DNA of 64,000 nucleotides from assembly GCF_020405205.1 (NCBI RefSeq), contig NZ_CP084469.1:186001-250000 (forward strand), read 5' to 3'. The notes under the pieces are model-generated. The model was given only the letters and a program-made list of their open reading frames with translations. It had not been told where the DNA came from and did not search any database. Every line of letters starts with the position of its first letter. The stretch's first letter is position 1. The position numbers and the translations under genes are program-made. Of this stretch, positions 1 through 9,023 are shown in pieces. The DNA is from Natrinema salinisoli. Lineage in GTDB: Archaea; Halobacteriota; Halobacteria; Halobacteriales; Natrialbaceae.

Positions 1-1386
1 GGACGGGACCGACCGGAATCACCGCGTACGATCCGCTGGTACTCGCTACCGTCGACGGCCGAACGGCCGTCCACCCCGATCCGGACCACGAGGCGATCGC
101 CGAGATCGTCAGTGCGCTCGAGGAGGGCGAGTTATCACCCGACGACGCCGCTGCGGTCGTCGAACACGAGCCGGAGACGCGTTCGCTCCCCGTCCCCGAA
201 ACCGGTCCGTTGGCCGCCGGCCGACGCGACGTTCTCGGGCCGTGCGGATGGGTCAACCCGCTGGCCACCGATGACTACGACCTCGTCTCGCCCGAGCGCG
301 ACGCGAGCGGCGTCCGCGATATCGGGTTGCTCGGACGCGGGCCGCGGGGACGCGGCCGCCGACGAGGAGGTCGGAGAAACCTGGGCCGAGATCCGCGAGA
401 CGGACGGCGAGCCGGTCGTCGTCGTCAACGCCAACGACACTGACGACAGACAGGGGATCGACCGACTGCTCCTTGAAAGCGCCCCGATTGCCGTCCTCGA
501 CGGAATCGCGGCGATCGCCGACCACGTCGGCGCAGCGGACGCAGTGATCTACGTCAACGAGACCGAGACGGCGCTCCACCGCCACCTCGGCGCGGCTGTC
601 GACGCGGCCGCCGACGACCTCCCGGTCGTTCCGCAGCTGGTCGCCGGTCCGGACGAGTACCGCGCCGGCGCGCCGACCGCGGCGCTCGAGGCGCTCGAAG
701 GAAACGACCGAGTCGAGCCGCGAATCCAACCGCCGTCGCCGGCGGTCCACGGCCTGTACGGCCGGCCGACGGCGGTCCACTCCGTCCGAACGGTGCTGCA
801 GGTCCGACGGGCGCTGCGGGACGATGCGACCGGCGCCGACCCCGGCACCCGCCTGTTCACCGTCACCGGCGACGTGGCGGCACCGGCGACCGTCGAACTC
901 GCCGATGGCGACACGCTCGAGTCCGTTCTCGAGGCCGTCGACCTCGAGGGGTCGCTCAAGATGGCCGCCGTGGGCGACGTCTTCGGTGGGATCACCCGGA
1001 CGCTCGACGTGGACGCGACGCGGCGCGCGCTGAGCGCGGCCGATCTCGGGACGGAGGGCGTGATCGAGTTGCTGAACGACGACCGGTGTGCGGTTGCGAC
1101 CGCCGGCGAGCGTGCGCGGTTCGCCGCCACCGAGAACAGCGGTCGCTGCGTCCCCGGGCGCGAGGGGACGAAACAGCTCACCGAACTCCTGCGCGACGTC
1201 TATCAGGGCTCGTTCGATCTCGCGAAGATCCGCGAACTGGGCCGGACGATGGAGCGGACGAGCAACTGCCGGATCGGCGCGAATGCGCCGCGTCCGGTGA
1301 TGACGGCGATGGACGAGTTCGAACCCGAGTTCCGCGCGCACGCCGACGGCCGCTGTCCCAGCGGCACCTGTACTGAGAAACTATGA
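1..1386 (+). pseudogene. NuoF-like (NADH dehydrogenase 51-kDa type) subunit, 5' truncated, apparent frameshift
   Basis: The gene enters from the left edge in frame 3 and continues in frame 1 after an apparent one-base insertion, most simply in the GGGG run at 346-349. Removing one G joins ...LLGRGPR to DAAADEEVGETW. The NuoF backbone is recognisable: VVVNAND, then QPPSPAVHGLYGRPT, and a C-terminal helical Fe-S domain. Key motifs are degenerate: the flavin loop GRGGAGFPTG is replaced, the CGEETAL NADH loop reads AGAPTAAL, and the N3 cluster segment reads ENSGRCVPGREG, so two of four cysteines are absent; the distal Cys (SNCRIG) is kept. It overlaps the next gene by ATGA, so the two are translationally coupled. 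By context it is the partner of the formate dehydrogenase-like subunit. It could be a true pseudogene, a sequencing error in a live gene, or a structural remnant. Confidence 0.75.
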
Positions 1387-4300
1387 GTACGAACACGAAC
1401 GCGAACGAGACGCTTCCAGGCGTTCCAGACCTCACTGATCCGCAAGAAGAGACGCCGGTCACGGCCGAATTCGAGACCGGGACCGCGAACGATCCGGACG
1501 TCGGCACTCGCAACGCCGAGCCGACGACCGTAACGGTCGACGGTGAGCCGGTGACCGTCCCGCCGGGGTCGACGATCATCGACGCGATGCAGTCGCTCGA
1601 CGACGACGTCGTCAGCGTCGATCCCGGCGCGGACGCCGTCGAGGACGACGCCGACGTGCCCGCGCTCTGTTACTACGACCGCGACGGCGACTGTAGCGAC
1701 GAGATCGGGCCGCGCAGCGAGTGTCGGACCTGCATGGTCGAAACCGAGGAACACGGACTCGTTCCGTCGTGTTCGTTCCCGGCGGAGGACGGGCTCACCG
1801 TCGAGACGGACACGCCCGACGCCGAGGAGAGTCGCAGCGTCAACCTCGACCTCGTCCTCTCGAACCACAACCTCCGGTGTACGACTTGCAACGGCAACGG
1901 CCGGTGTGAACTCCAGAGCGCGGCGATCAGCGAAGACGTCGATCACCCGCGCTACGGCGTCTTCGACGAGCGCGACCGGTACGAACCGCTCGACGACACG
2001 TCGTCGTTCATCCAGATCGACCGCAACAAGTGCATCCTCTGTAATCGGTGCGTCGACGGCTGCAACGACGTGCAGGCCGAGGGCGTCCTTCGCATCGAAG
2101 GTCACGGCGAGGACACCCGCATCGGCTTCCAGTCCGACGCCGAGACGATGGCCGACTCCGACTGCGTCTCCTGTGGCCACTGCGCGACGGTCTGTCCGAC
2201 CGGCGCATTGACCGAAAAGGGGATCGGCGGTGCCGCGACACTGCCGCTGCCCGGCTTCACTCAGCGCAACTCGATCGGGAACGTGATCGAACACGAAGAC
2301 GCGGAGACCCTCGACGATCGGACGTCACCTAACCGATCGTCAGGGCCGGGCGGCGACCTCACGGTCGGTACCGGCGCGACCATGAACGGCGGGCAGCGCG
2401 GCGTCGCGGGATTCATGGAGCAAGCGAAACGAAAATTCGGGAAAGCGGCCAGCGACTACGGACGGAAGGCGTTCCTCGCCGGCGAGCACACCGCGGAATC
2501 GATCGCGGCCAATACGCTTCCCGAGGGGTACCTGTTCGACATCGCCGACGCGGTCAGCGACTACCGGCTGAGCAAAATCGACAAGGCGGAGACGACCTGC
2601 GGGTTCTGCGCCGTCGGCTGTCGCTTCGAGATGTGGGGGACGGACGACGAGTCGCTCGGTGTCGTCCCCGTCGACGACCCCGACGACGCGCCCGCGAACA
2701 ACTTCTCGACCTGCGTGAAAGGGAAGTTCGGCCACGAGTTCGCCAACAGCGAGAACCGACTCACGACCCCGCTCGTCCGCAACGAGAACGGCGACCTCGA
2801 GGAAGCCACGTGGGACGAGGCGCTGGATCTCGTCGCCGAACGACTCACCGAGATTCAAGAGGAACACGGGATCGACGCGGTCGGCAGTCTCGCGTCCTCG
2901 AAGGGAAGCAACGAGGAGGCCTACCTCGTCCAGAAGTTCGCCCGGCAAGTTCTGGGCTCCAAGAACATCGACAACTGCGCGCGACTCTGTCACTCGTCGA
3001 CGGTGGCGGCGCTCCAGCAGACGGTCGGGTTCGGCGCGATGACCAACCGTATCAACGAGGACGTCGGCGAGGCCGACGCCTACCTCATCAGCGGCTCGAA
3101 CACCACGGAATCCCACCCGGTACTGGCGACTCGCATCAAGCAGAACGTCAGGGACGGGGCCGACCTCGTCGTCTTCGATCCGCGGAAGGTCGGCATCGCC
3201 GAGCACGCCGACCAGTACACCCGGACCACCCCCGGCTACGACGTGACGTGGCTCAACGGGCTGATCCGGTACATCATCGAACACGACCTCCACGACGAGG
3301 ACTTCATCGAACGCAACACGAAGAACTTCGACGAGCTGAAGGAGAAGGTCCAGGCCTTCACCCCGGAAAAAGTCGAAGAACTCGCCGGCGTCCCCCCCGA
3401 GGAGCTGGCATCGGCCGCCGAGACGCTCGCCGAGGCCGACTCCGTCGTGTTCGGCTGGGCGATGGGCATGACCCAGCAGAGCACCGGGACGGACAACCTG
3501 CTGGCGATGGCCGATCTCGCGCTCGTGCTGGGCCAGCTCGGCAAACCCGGCGCCGGCCTCTCGCCGTTCCGCGGCCAGAACAACGTCCAGGGCGGCGGCG
3601 GGGACATGGGAACGCTCCCCGGCAGTCTCCCCGGCTATCAGGATCCGGCCGACGACGACGTCGGCGAGAAGTTCGCAGACGTGTGGGGCGAGCGCCCGCC
3701 GGAAGAACCCGGTCTCAAAGTGCCGGAGATGCTCGCGGAGGCCCACGAGGGCAACCTCGAGGGCATGTACATCGTCGGCGAGAACCCCGCGCTCTCGGAG
3801 CCCGACATCGATCACGCGGGCGAAGCGCTCGCGGGTCTCGAGTTCCTCGTCGTGCAGGACATCTTCATGACCGAGACCGCCGAGCACGCCGACGTGATCC
3901 TGCCGGCGGCGACCTCGCCGGAGAAACACGGCACGTTCACCAACACCGAGCGCCGCATCCAGCGGGTCCGTCCGAGTACGGAGCCGCCGGGGAAGGCAAA
4001 GCAGGACTGGGAGATCACCCAGGCGCTGGCGAACCGACTCGGCTACGACTGGGACTACGACCACCCGAGCGAGATCATGGACGAGATCGCCGATCTCGCT
4101 CCCATCTACGGCGGCGTGAGCTACGATCGCCTCGAGGAGGGCGAGGAACACGGCCTCCAGTGGCCGGTCCCCGACGAGGACCACCCCGGAACCCCCTACC
4201 TCTACGACTACGAGGAAGGGAACTTCAACTTCGACGACGGGAAAGCGCGGTTCGTGCCCGCAGACGGCGGTCATCCCGGAGAGCTTCCCGACGAGGAGTA

Positions 4301-4724
4301 CCCGCTCACGCTCACCTCCGGGCGCGTGCTCTACCACTGGCACACGGGCCAGATCACCCGCCGCGTCGAGGGGCTGATGAGCCACGTCGGCGAGAGCTTC
4401 GTCGAGATCCACCCTGCGACGGCCGCCGACCTCGGCGTCGAAGACGGCGAGTACGTCCGCGTCGAATCCCGGCGCGGCGAGATCGTCGTGAAGGCCCAGG
4501 TCACCGAGCGCGTCGGCGAGGGGACGCTGTTCATCCCCATGCACTTCGCGACCGGTGCGGTCAACAAACTCACGCAGGAATCGTTCGACCCGCAGGCCGG
4601 CATTCCGGAGTACAAAATCTCCAGCGTCCGGCTCGAGGCGCTCGGTGCTGACACCGACGAAACGGTGTTGCAGACGCCGGACGTCGTCTCGAGCAGCGGG
4701 CCGCACATCGCCAGCGACGACTGA
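1383..4724 (+). CDS. fdhA: Formate dehydrogenase alpha subunit, NuoG-type N-terminus plus molybdopterin domain
   Basis: This 1113-residue protein has the layout of NAD-linked FDH alpha subunits. A [2Fe-2S] ferredoxin domain spans about residues 50-150, a His-Cys cluster motif NHNLRCTTCNGNGRC lies near 160, and two [4Fe-4S] sites follow (CILCNRCVDGC near 216, CVSCGHCATVCP near 260). A linker of about 100 residues leads to the molybdopterin domain, which starts with TTCGFCAVGC near 403. The segment ARLCHSSTVAAL places a cysteine (about Cys536), not selenocysteine, as the Mo/W ligand. A cofactor-binding C-terminal domain begins near 975. The expected reaction is oxidation of formate to CO2, or of a related substrate, in the cytoplasm; there is no Tat signal. 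Start is the ATG overlapping the upstream stop. Substrate is inferred from family only, and haloarchaeal members are often annotated fdhA without biochemistry. Confidence 0.88.
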   Translation: MSTNTNANETLPGVPDLTDPQEETPVTAEFETGTANDPDVGTRNAEPTTVTVDGEPVTVPPGSTIIDAMQSLDDDVVSVDPGADAVEDDADVPALCYYDRDGDCSDEIGPRSECRTCMVETEEHGLVPSCSFPAEDGLTVETDTPDAEESRSVNLDLVLSNHNLRCTTCNGNGRCELQSAAISEDVDHPRYGVFDERDRYEPLDDTSSFIQIDRNKCILCNRCVDGCNDVQAEGVLRIEGHGEDTRIGFQSDAETMADSDCVSCGHCATVCPTGALTEKGIGGAATLPLPGFTQRNSIGNVIEHEDAETLDDRTSPNRSSGPGGDLTVGTGATMNGGQRGVAGFMEQAKRKFGKAASDYGRKAFLAGEHTAESIAANTLPEGYLFDIADAVSDYRLSKIDKAETTCGFCAVGCRFEMWGTDDESLGVVPVDDPDDAPANNFSTCVKGKFGHEFANSENRLTTPLVRNENGDLEEATWDEALDLVAERLTEIQEEHGIDAVGSLASSKGSNEEAYLVQKFARQVLGSKNIDNCARLCHSSTVAALQQTVGFGAMTNRINEDVGEADAYLISGSNTTESHPVLATRIKQNVRDGADLVVFDPRKVGIAEHADQYTRTTPGYDVTWLNGLIRYIIEHDLHDEDFIERNTKNFDELKEKVQAFTPEKVEELAGVPPEELASAAETLAEADSVVFGWAMGMTQQSTGTDNLLAMADLALVLGQLGKPGAGLSPFRGQNNVQGGGGDMGTLPGSLPGYQDPADDDVGEKFADVWGERPPEEPGLKVPEMLAEAHEGNLEGMYIVGENPALSEPDIDHAGEALAGLEFLVVQDIFMTETAEHADVILPAATSPEKHGTFTNTERRIQRVRPSTEPPGKAKQDWEITQALANRLGYDWDYDHPSEIMDEIADLAPIYGGVSYDRLEEGEEHGLQWPVPDEDHPGTPYLYDYEEGNFNFDDGKARFVPADGGHPGELPDEEYPLTLTSGRVLYHWHTGQITRRVEGLMSHVGESFVEIHPATAADLGVEDGEYVRVESRRGEIVVKAQVTERVGEGTLFIPMHFATGAVNKLTQESFDPQAGIPEYKISSVRLEALGADTDETVLQTPDVVSSSGPHIASDD

Positions 4725-5080
4725 GTCCGACGGCTCGTCGCTGCGCTCGAGCCCGGTAGCGTTCTCCGCGCTCGAGAGTGGAAGACGGAAACCAAAAGGA
4801 CGTTGCCGTGGCCGCCGCGTGGACGGCAACCGTCTCTGCTCGAGGCCGCATACGCGTTTCCGAGCGTGCCAGCGGAGATGCAGGCGCTGTTCGAATAGGT
4901 CACCGCGGAGTTCAGCGGCGACGAGTCGCCCGCAAGGCGATTTTCTCGCCGTTTGCTTCTGCGGGGTCACGATACCGTCGTCGTGGTATGGACTACCGCC
5001 GGACCGCTCGCAGAACTCGAAACTGTTCGATCCGGTACCGTCGGCCGAGCTCCCGAGTCGTCGGGTCTCCAGTGTCTCCG
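4725..5080. other. Intergenic stretch without convincing gene
   Basis: About 356 bases between fdhA and a convergent small gene. Several frames are open but show arginine/serine-rich shadow translation. One short reading (about 4827-4898, plus strand) ends in AYAFPSVPAEMQALFE and looks more protein-like, possibly the remnant of a gene end, but nothing upstream continues it. No tRNA-like fold or clear T-run terminator was seen. Confidence 0.4.
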
Positions 5081-5410
5081 TTACTCGTCGCGATCCGTGC
5101 TCCCTCGAAGCCACGATTCGAGTCGATCCACGACAGCCTCTGCGATCGCCTCGCCGATGCGGTCGGGGGCGTCGGAGAGGTCCCAGAGGTAGTCGCCGGT
5201 CCGGGTGACGGTCACCCAGTCGACGTAGTCGCGGCGGTCCAGCTCGAGCAGGAGGTCCTCGAGGACGGACTCGTTCACGCGACAGCCCAGCGCGTCCTCG
5301 ATCGCGGTGGTGAGCTGGGCCGTCGTCGCGATGACGCGGTCCTCGAGGCTGCTATCGATAGTCGTGGGGCCGGTCGTCGGGGAGGGCGGGGATGGCGGCC
5401 GGTGTGGCAT
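5081..5410 (-). CDS. Small acidic hypothetical protein, possible winged-helix
   Basis: A 109-residue acidic protein not recognised by family. The first 20 residues are proline/threonine-rich and probably disordered. From about residue 22 (SSLEDRVIATTAQLTTAIED) it is predicted helical and ends with an amphipathic helix. The pattern of helices followed by a YVDWVTVTRTGDYLWDL strand pair resembles a winged-helix fold, which is an inference only. It is convergent with fdhA and stands alone. Codon use is haloarchaeal, and no competing ORF on the other strand has normal composition. Confidence 0.55.
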   Translation of the reverse strand: MPHRPPSPPSPTTGPTTIDSSLEDRVIATTAQLTTAIEDALGCRVNESVLEDLLLELDRRDYVDWVTVTRTGDYLWDLSDAPDRIGEAIAEAVVDRLESWLRGSTDRDE

Positions 5411-5686
5411 TCTCGACCGCTGGATTCGGCGTGGTCGTTATAGGTTTGATGATAGTCCCCGGAGCACACCGGATCCGGCCCCCGAAATCGAAGCGACCTC
5501 GCGAACTCTCAGTTCCGTCGTCTGCTGCCGTCCGACCCGACGGTTTCGGCTTCCGCCTCGAACGCGTCTCTGTTGCGTTCACCTGTTTCGGAAGACATCC
5601 TCCATCACGTCATCGATCGAGCTGTCGCCGGAGAACGGCGGACCTCCACGACCGTCCGGAGGTCGGTGACCCTCGCGGCCCGGAGT

Positions 5687-7033
5687 TCAGTCGGTCCCGA
5701 CCAGTTTGTAACCGCCCCCGTCGGTGTCGATCCCATCGTCAGATCGCTCCTCGTCTCCCTCCGGCGGATTCGGCGCGCGCTCGGCGTAGTAGATCGCCCC
5801 GTCGACCACGCGTGGCGTGCTCGAGACGTGCCCCTCGTTGTCGACCCGCCAGACTTCGTCGCCGGTTCGCTTCTCGAGCGCGTAGACGCCGCCGTCCCGG
5901 GAGCCGGCCACGACCCGCTCGTCGCAGACGATCGGACACCCGAAGAACCAGTCGTCCGCTTCGAACGACCAGTGTCGCTCGCCGGACTGGGCGTCGAGCG
6001 CGTACAGGTTGGTGTCGTGGCTGCCGATAAACACCGTGTCCAATTCGGGATCGAGCGCCGGACCCGACATCACCAGATCGCCCGTCTGGAACGACCAGTC
6101 TTCGGTGCCGTCCTCGAGGTCGACCCGGTAAACGTAGCCGTCCCACGACCCGAAGTAAGCGCCGCCGTCGTAGGTCGCGATCGGCCCCTTTATTTCGCCG
6201 TCGTTGGCGTCGCTGCCCCGGGTATCGAACGACCAGGCGAACTCCAGGTCCGGGTAGGACCACCCGTAGAGCTTTCCGTCGTTCGACCCGCAGACGAGCC
6301 GTCCGACCTCGAGATCGATCGCCGGCGTCGAGTGGGGGTGGTCGGTCGGCCGGTGCTCCGGGTCCTCCCAGACGACGGAGCCGTCGTTCGCGTCGATGAC
6401 GAACGTGCTCCCCTCGGGGTCGGGGTACTCGACTGCCATCACGAGCCGGCCGTCGTGGTAGAGCGGACTCGACCCGATGGCGCCGCCGAGTTTCGTCTGC
6501 CAATCGATATCGCCCGTCTCGGCGTCGACGGCGTAGAGTACCCCGTCGTACGCGCCGACGTACACCCGGCCGTCGGCGACGGCGGGCGTGCCGTGAATCC
6601 CGCGATCACCGGTATTCGTTCCGGTCCGCCAGCGCTCCTCGCCGTCCGGGTCGAGAGCGACCAGATAGCCGGTGTCGCCCGGGAAGACGACGCCGCCGTC
6701 CGGCAGGGGAACGGCGCTCGCCTTCGCGGCGGTGTGCGAGCCCGTATTGAGCCGGTCGAGGCGCCACTCCCGGGTCACGTCGTCCGGAACCGTGACGTCG
6801 GGGTAGTAGCCCCATCGCTCGAGCGACCGCCTGAACTGGGCGACGCCGTCCGGAACCGTTTGCTCGAGTCCGGTCTCGACCCGCGGAATCGGTTCGCGCT
6901 CGGCTCGCCCGAGACAGCCGGCCAGTCCGGCGGTCGCGGTGACCGCGCCGGCGGCCGCCGTGAGAACTCGGCGTCGACTGTGGGCGGTTTCGAGCGCCCC
7001 CGCAGTTGGATGTGAATCGTCTGCCATCGTCAC
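5687..7033 (-). CDS. PQQ-like beta-propeller lipoprotein, exported
   Basis: The 448-residue protein starts with a twin-arginine signal (SRRRVLTAAAG near residues 19-29) followed by a lipobox-like AGC, so it is probably a Tat-exported, lipid-anchored surface protein. The body is built of repeated PQQ/BamB-type blades: GVVFPGDTGYLVALDPDGEE, GRVYVGAYDGVLYAVDAETG, DTVFIGSHDTNLYALDAQSG and similar, each with an A/V-L-D/DAxxG turn. About seven blades can be counted. These propellers may scaffold proteins or bind a quinone cofactor; no active site is evident, so activity cannot be assigned. It is a single gene with no obvious operon partner, as the neighbouring MaoC gene lies 127 bases upstream. Confidence 0.85.
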   Translation of the reverse strand: MTMADDSHPTAGALETAHSRRRVLTAAAGAVTATAGLAGCLGRAEREPIPRVETGLEQTVPDGVAQFRRSLERWGYYPDVTVPDDVTREWRLDRLNTGSHTAAKASAVPLPDGGVVFPGDTGYLVALDPDGEERWRTGTNTGDRGIHGTPAVADGRVYVGAYDGVLYAVDAETGDIDWQTKLGGAIGSSPLYHDGRLVMAVEYPDPEGSTFVIDANDGSVVWEDPEHRPTDHPHSTPAIDLEVGRLVCGSNDGKLYGWSYPDLEFAWSFDTRGSDANDGEIKGPIATYDGGAYFGSWDGYVYRVDLEDGTEDWSFQTGDLVMSGPALDPELDTVFIGSHDTNLYALDAQSGERHWSFEADDWFFGCPIVCDERVVAGSRDGGVYALEKRTGDEVWRVDNEGHVSSTPRVVDGAIYYAERAPNPPEGDEERSDDGIDTDGGGYKLVGTD

Positions 7034-7160
7034 GAGGCACTCGCTCGAGGGGGACGTGTTTTGTGTTGTTCGAAGAGCTACTGACCGTCAGTAACCGCTG
7101 GTCGCAGAATCGACGTACTGCGTCGGCGGTTCGGACAGTCCTCGCGCCGACGCTCTCCCG

Positions 7161-7811
7161 TTACGCGTCTGGTGACTCGTTGATGACGACGACGGCCTCC
7201 CCGTCGATGACGGAGTCGCCGTCCTCTCCGACGACCGTCGTGTGCAGCCGGTAGCGATCGTCACCCAGCGACTCGACGATCTCGCAGTCGGCCGTGACCG
7301 TTTCGCCGATCCGAACCGGACTCACGAACTCGAGGTCCTGAGAGAGGTAGACCGTAACGCCGGGGAACCGAGCCAGTGCGGCGCTGATCGTCCCCGCGAC
7401 GAGCGTCCCGTGGACGATCTGGCCGTCGAACAGGGTCAGCTCGGCGAACTCGGGCTCGAGGTGGAGCCGGTTGGTGTCGCCGGAGACCTGTGCGAACGCG
7501 GTGACGTCGGTCTCGGCGATCGGCTTGCGAAAGCGAACGTAGTCGCCGACGCCGAGCGAATCGTAGTCGTCCGTCGACCGCTCCATGACCCAGTTCTCGT
7601 CACCGAACGCGACCTCGGCGGCGGACGTCGTCGTCGTATCCGTCTCCGGCCGAGTCGGTGAGTCCTCGTCCGAGGAACTGAACCCCATCGCTGCGAGGAA
7701 GGCGTTGTTGGCTTCGAGGTAGCTATTGAACACGTGTTTCGAGATGCTGGACCACTGCTCGGTCGAGGCTGTGGCGGTGACATCGTCGGTGTCCGGACAT
7801 TGACTACTCAT
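7161..7811 (-). CDS. MaoC-like (R)-enoyl-CoA hydratase with N-terminal extension
   Basis: The C-terminal part (about residues 80-216) is a hot-dog hydratase. It has the MaoC Asp/His pair in SGDTNRLHLEPEFAELT and the GQIVHGTLVAG helix, as in PhaJ-type (R)-specific enoyl-CoA hydratases that feed polyhydroxyalkanoate synthesis. An N-terminal extension of about 60 residues (STEQWSSISKHVFNSYLEAN and after) is helical and followed by a Thr/Asp-rich linker. I chose ATG at 7811 (MSSQCPDTDD) because the 16 residues upstream in the same frame do not look haloarchaeal. The reaction is hydration of trans-2-enoyl-CoA in the cytoplasm. No pha genes lie nearby. Confidence 0.85.
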   Translation of the reverse strand: MSSQCPDTDDVTATASTEQWSSISKHVFNSYLEANNAFLAAMGFSSSDEDSPTRPETDTTTTSAAEVAFGDENWVMERSTDDYDSLGVGDYVRFRKPIAETDVTAFAQVSGDTNRLHLEPEFAELTLFDGQIVHGTLVAGTISAALARFPGVTVYLSQDLEFVSPVRIGETVTADCEIVESLGDDRYRLHTTVVGEDGDSVIDGEAVVVINESPDA

Positions 7812-8093
7812 AGGTGTTGATAGGTACCATTTGACGGAAGGTGTGATTCCAAGTAGCAATTACTGTGGTTGCCACCTTCGTCGTATCGCCAAATTATATT
7901 GGAGCCCGTTCGCTGACTGTCACGAAATGTGACGGGTACCTAGACGAGATAGCGCCGAACAGTTCGGGGTGGGGATGGGATTCCGATCCCGGGTCCACAC
8001 TCCCGATGAGAGCGACGGATATCCCGGACGGACTCCCACTACGGGGCTGTCATCGTCCGGCGACGGCGTTCGTGACTGGCACCGCTCACGGAG

Positions 8094-8921
8094 TCACGCT
8101 GCGGGAAGCTCCTCGAGGAAGTCGGTCGTCGCCCTGTTGAACGCGCGCGGCCGATCCTGATTGACGAGGTGGCCCGAATCGGCCAGTTCCAGCTGGTCGC
8201 CGTGGGCGACTTCCGAGGCGATCTCTCGCCCCTGTCGCTTGACGAGCGGCGCTTCCTGATCGCCGTGGACGACGAGCGTCGGCGTTTCGACGCCCGTGAG
8301 CTCGGGCGGATCGTACCGGTAGAGCGCGCCGAAGATTTTTCTGAATTCGCTCGAGGAGACGTTGCCGACCTGCTCGATCGCCGCGTTCCTGACCTCGGGG
8401 TCGACCGACAGCCACCGCTCGCCGGTCGTCGCCTGAATCGAGTACAGCATCGATCGGAACGTTCCCTCCGAGCCCGAGAGCGACAGCGAGGCCGACAGGG
8501 CCGGGAGCGGCGACCAGAACGATTTCAGTTCGGTCGGCATGTCCACTGGCGGCATCGACCGCACTGCACCACCCAGGATCGCACCCGCCGCGTCGGTCGG
8601 ATGGCGATCGAGGTACTCCTGGACGACCATCGATCCCAGCGAGAGCCCACAGAGGATCGGCCGTTCGATCTCGAGCGTCGAGAAGAGGGCCTCCAGATCG
8701 TCGGTGAAGAGACCGATCGAGTAGCTGTCCGGAGCCGTCACACCGGTCTTGCCGTGTCCCCGAACGTCGATCGTGACGACCCGATAGTCGTCGGCGAAGT
8801 GGTCGATCTGTGGCTCCCAGGCCGTGCCGTCCATCCAGCCGCCGTGGACGAACACCAGCGGCGGACCGTCACCGCTCGTCTCGTAATAAATAGTCCCGTC
8901 CTCGAGTTCGAGTTCTGCCAT
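8094..8921 (-). CDS. Alpha/beta-fold hydrolase
   Basis: A 275-residue alpha/beta hydrolase of typical length. Visible motifs are the oxyanion segment FVHGGWMDG (about residue 25), the GHGKTG strand-turn, the nucleophile elbow GLSLGS (Ser near 95), an Asp in VVHGDQEAPL and the catalytic His in DSGHLVNQDRP near the end. It is cytoplasmic. It belongs to the broad family of esterases, haloperoxidase-like enzymes and 3-oxoadipate enol-lactonases, so substrate is unknown. It sits alone between an intergenic gap of 282 bases (7812-8093, no gene visible) and the NCS2 permease gene on the same strand. Confidence 0.85.
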   Translation of the reverse strand: MAELELEDGTIYYETSGDGPPLVFVHGGWMDGTAWEPQIDHFADDYRVVTIDVRGHGKTGVTAPDSYSIGLFTDDLEALFSTLEIERPILCGLSLGSMVVQEYLDRHPTDAAGAILGGAVRSMPPVDMPTELKSFWSPLPALSASLSLSGSEGTFRSMLYSIQATTGERWLSVDPEVRNAAIEQVGNVSSSEFRKIFGALYRYDPPELTGVETPTLVVHGDQEAPLVKRQGREIASEVAHGDQLELADSGHLVNQDRPRAFNRATTDFLEELPAA

Positions 8922-9023
8922 ACCGCGAGTAATGGCTTGCTCACTATTAGGCGCGTGGTTGCGCTAGCGGGGGGTGAAACGGGAGCGAAACGATATTTCG
9001 GACCGACAGTTCAGAAACGGGAG

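Noticed and set aside
2340-5114. 924-codon minus-strand ORF opposite fdhA
   Set aside because: It is the complement of fdhA, rich in Arg/Val/Leu/Gly as expected for a GC-rich shadow. The plus-strand protein has complete family motifs.
5392-5686. Plus-strand ORF with a hydrophobic start (GVAFSTAGFGVVVIGLMIVP)
   Set aside because: After one hydrophobic stretch it becomes Arg/Ser-rich shadow sequence of the propeller gene, and no promoter or family supports it.
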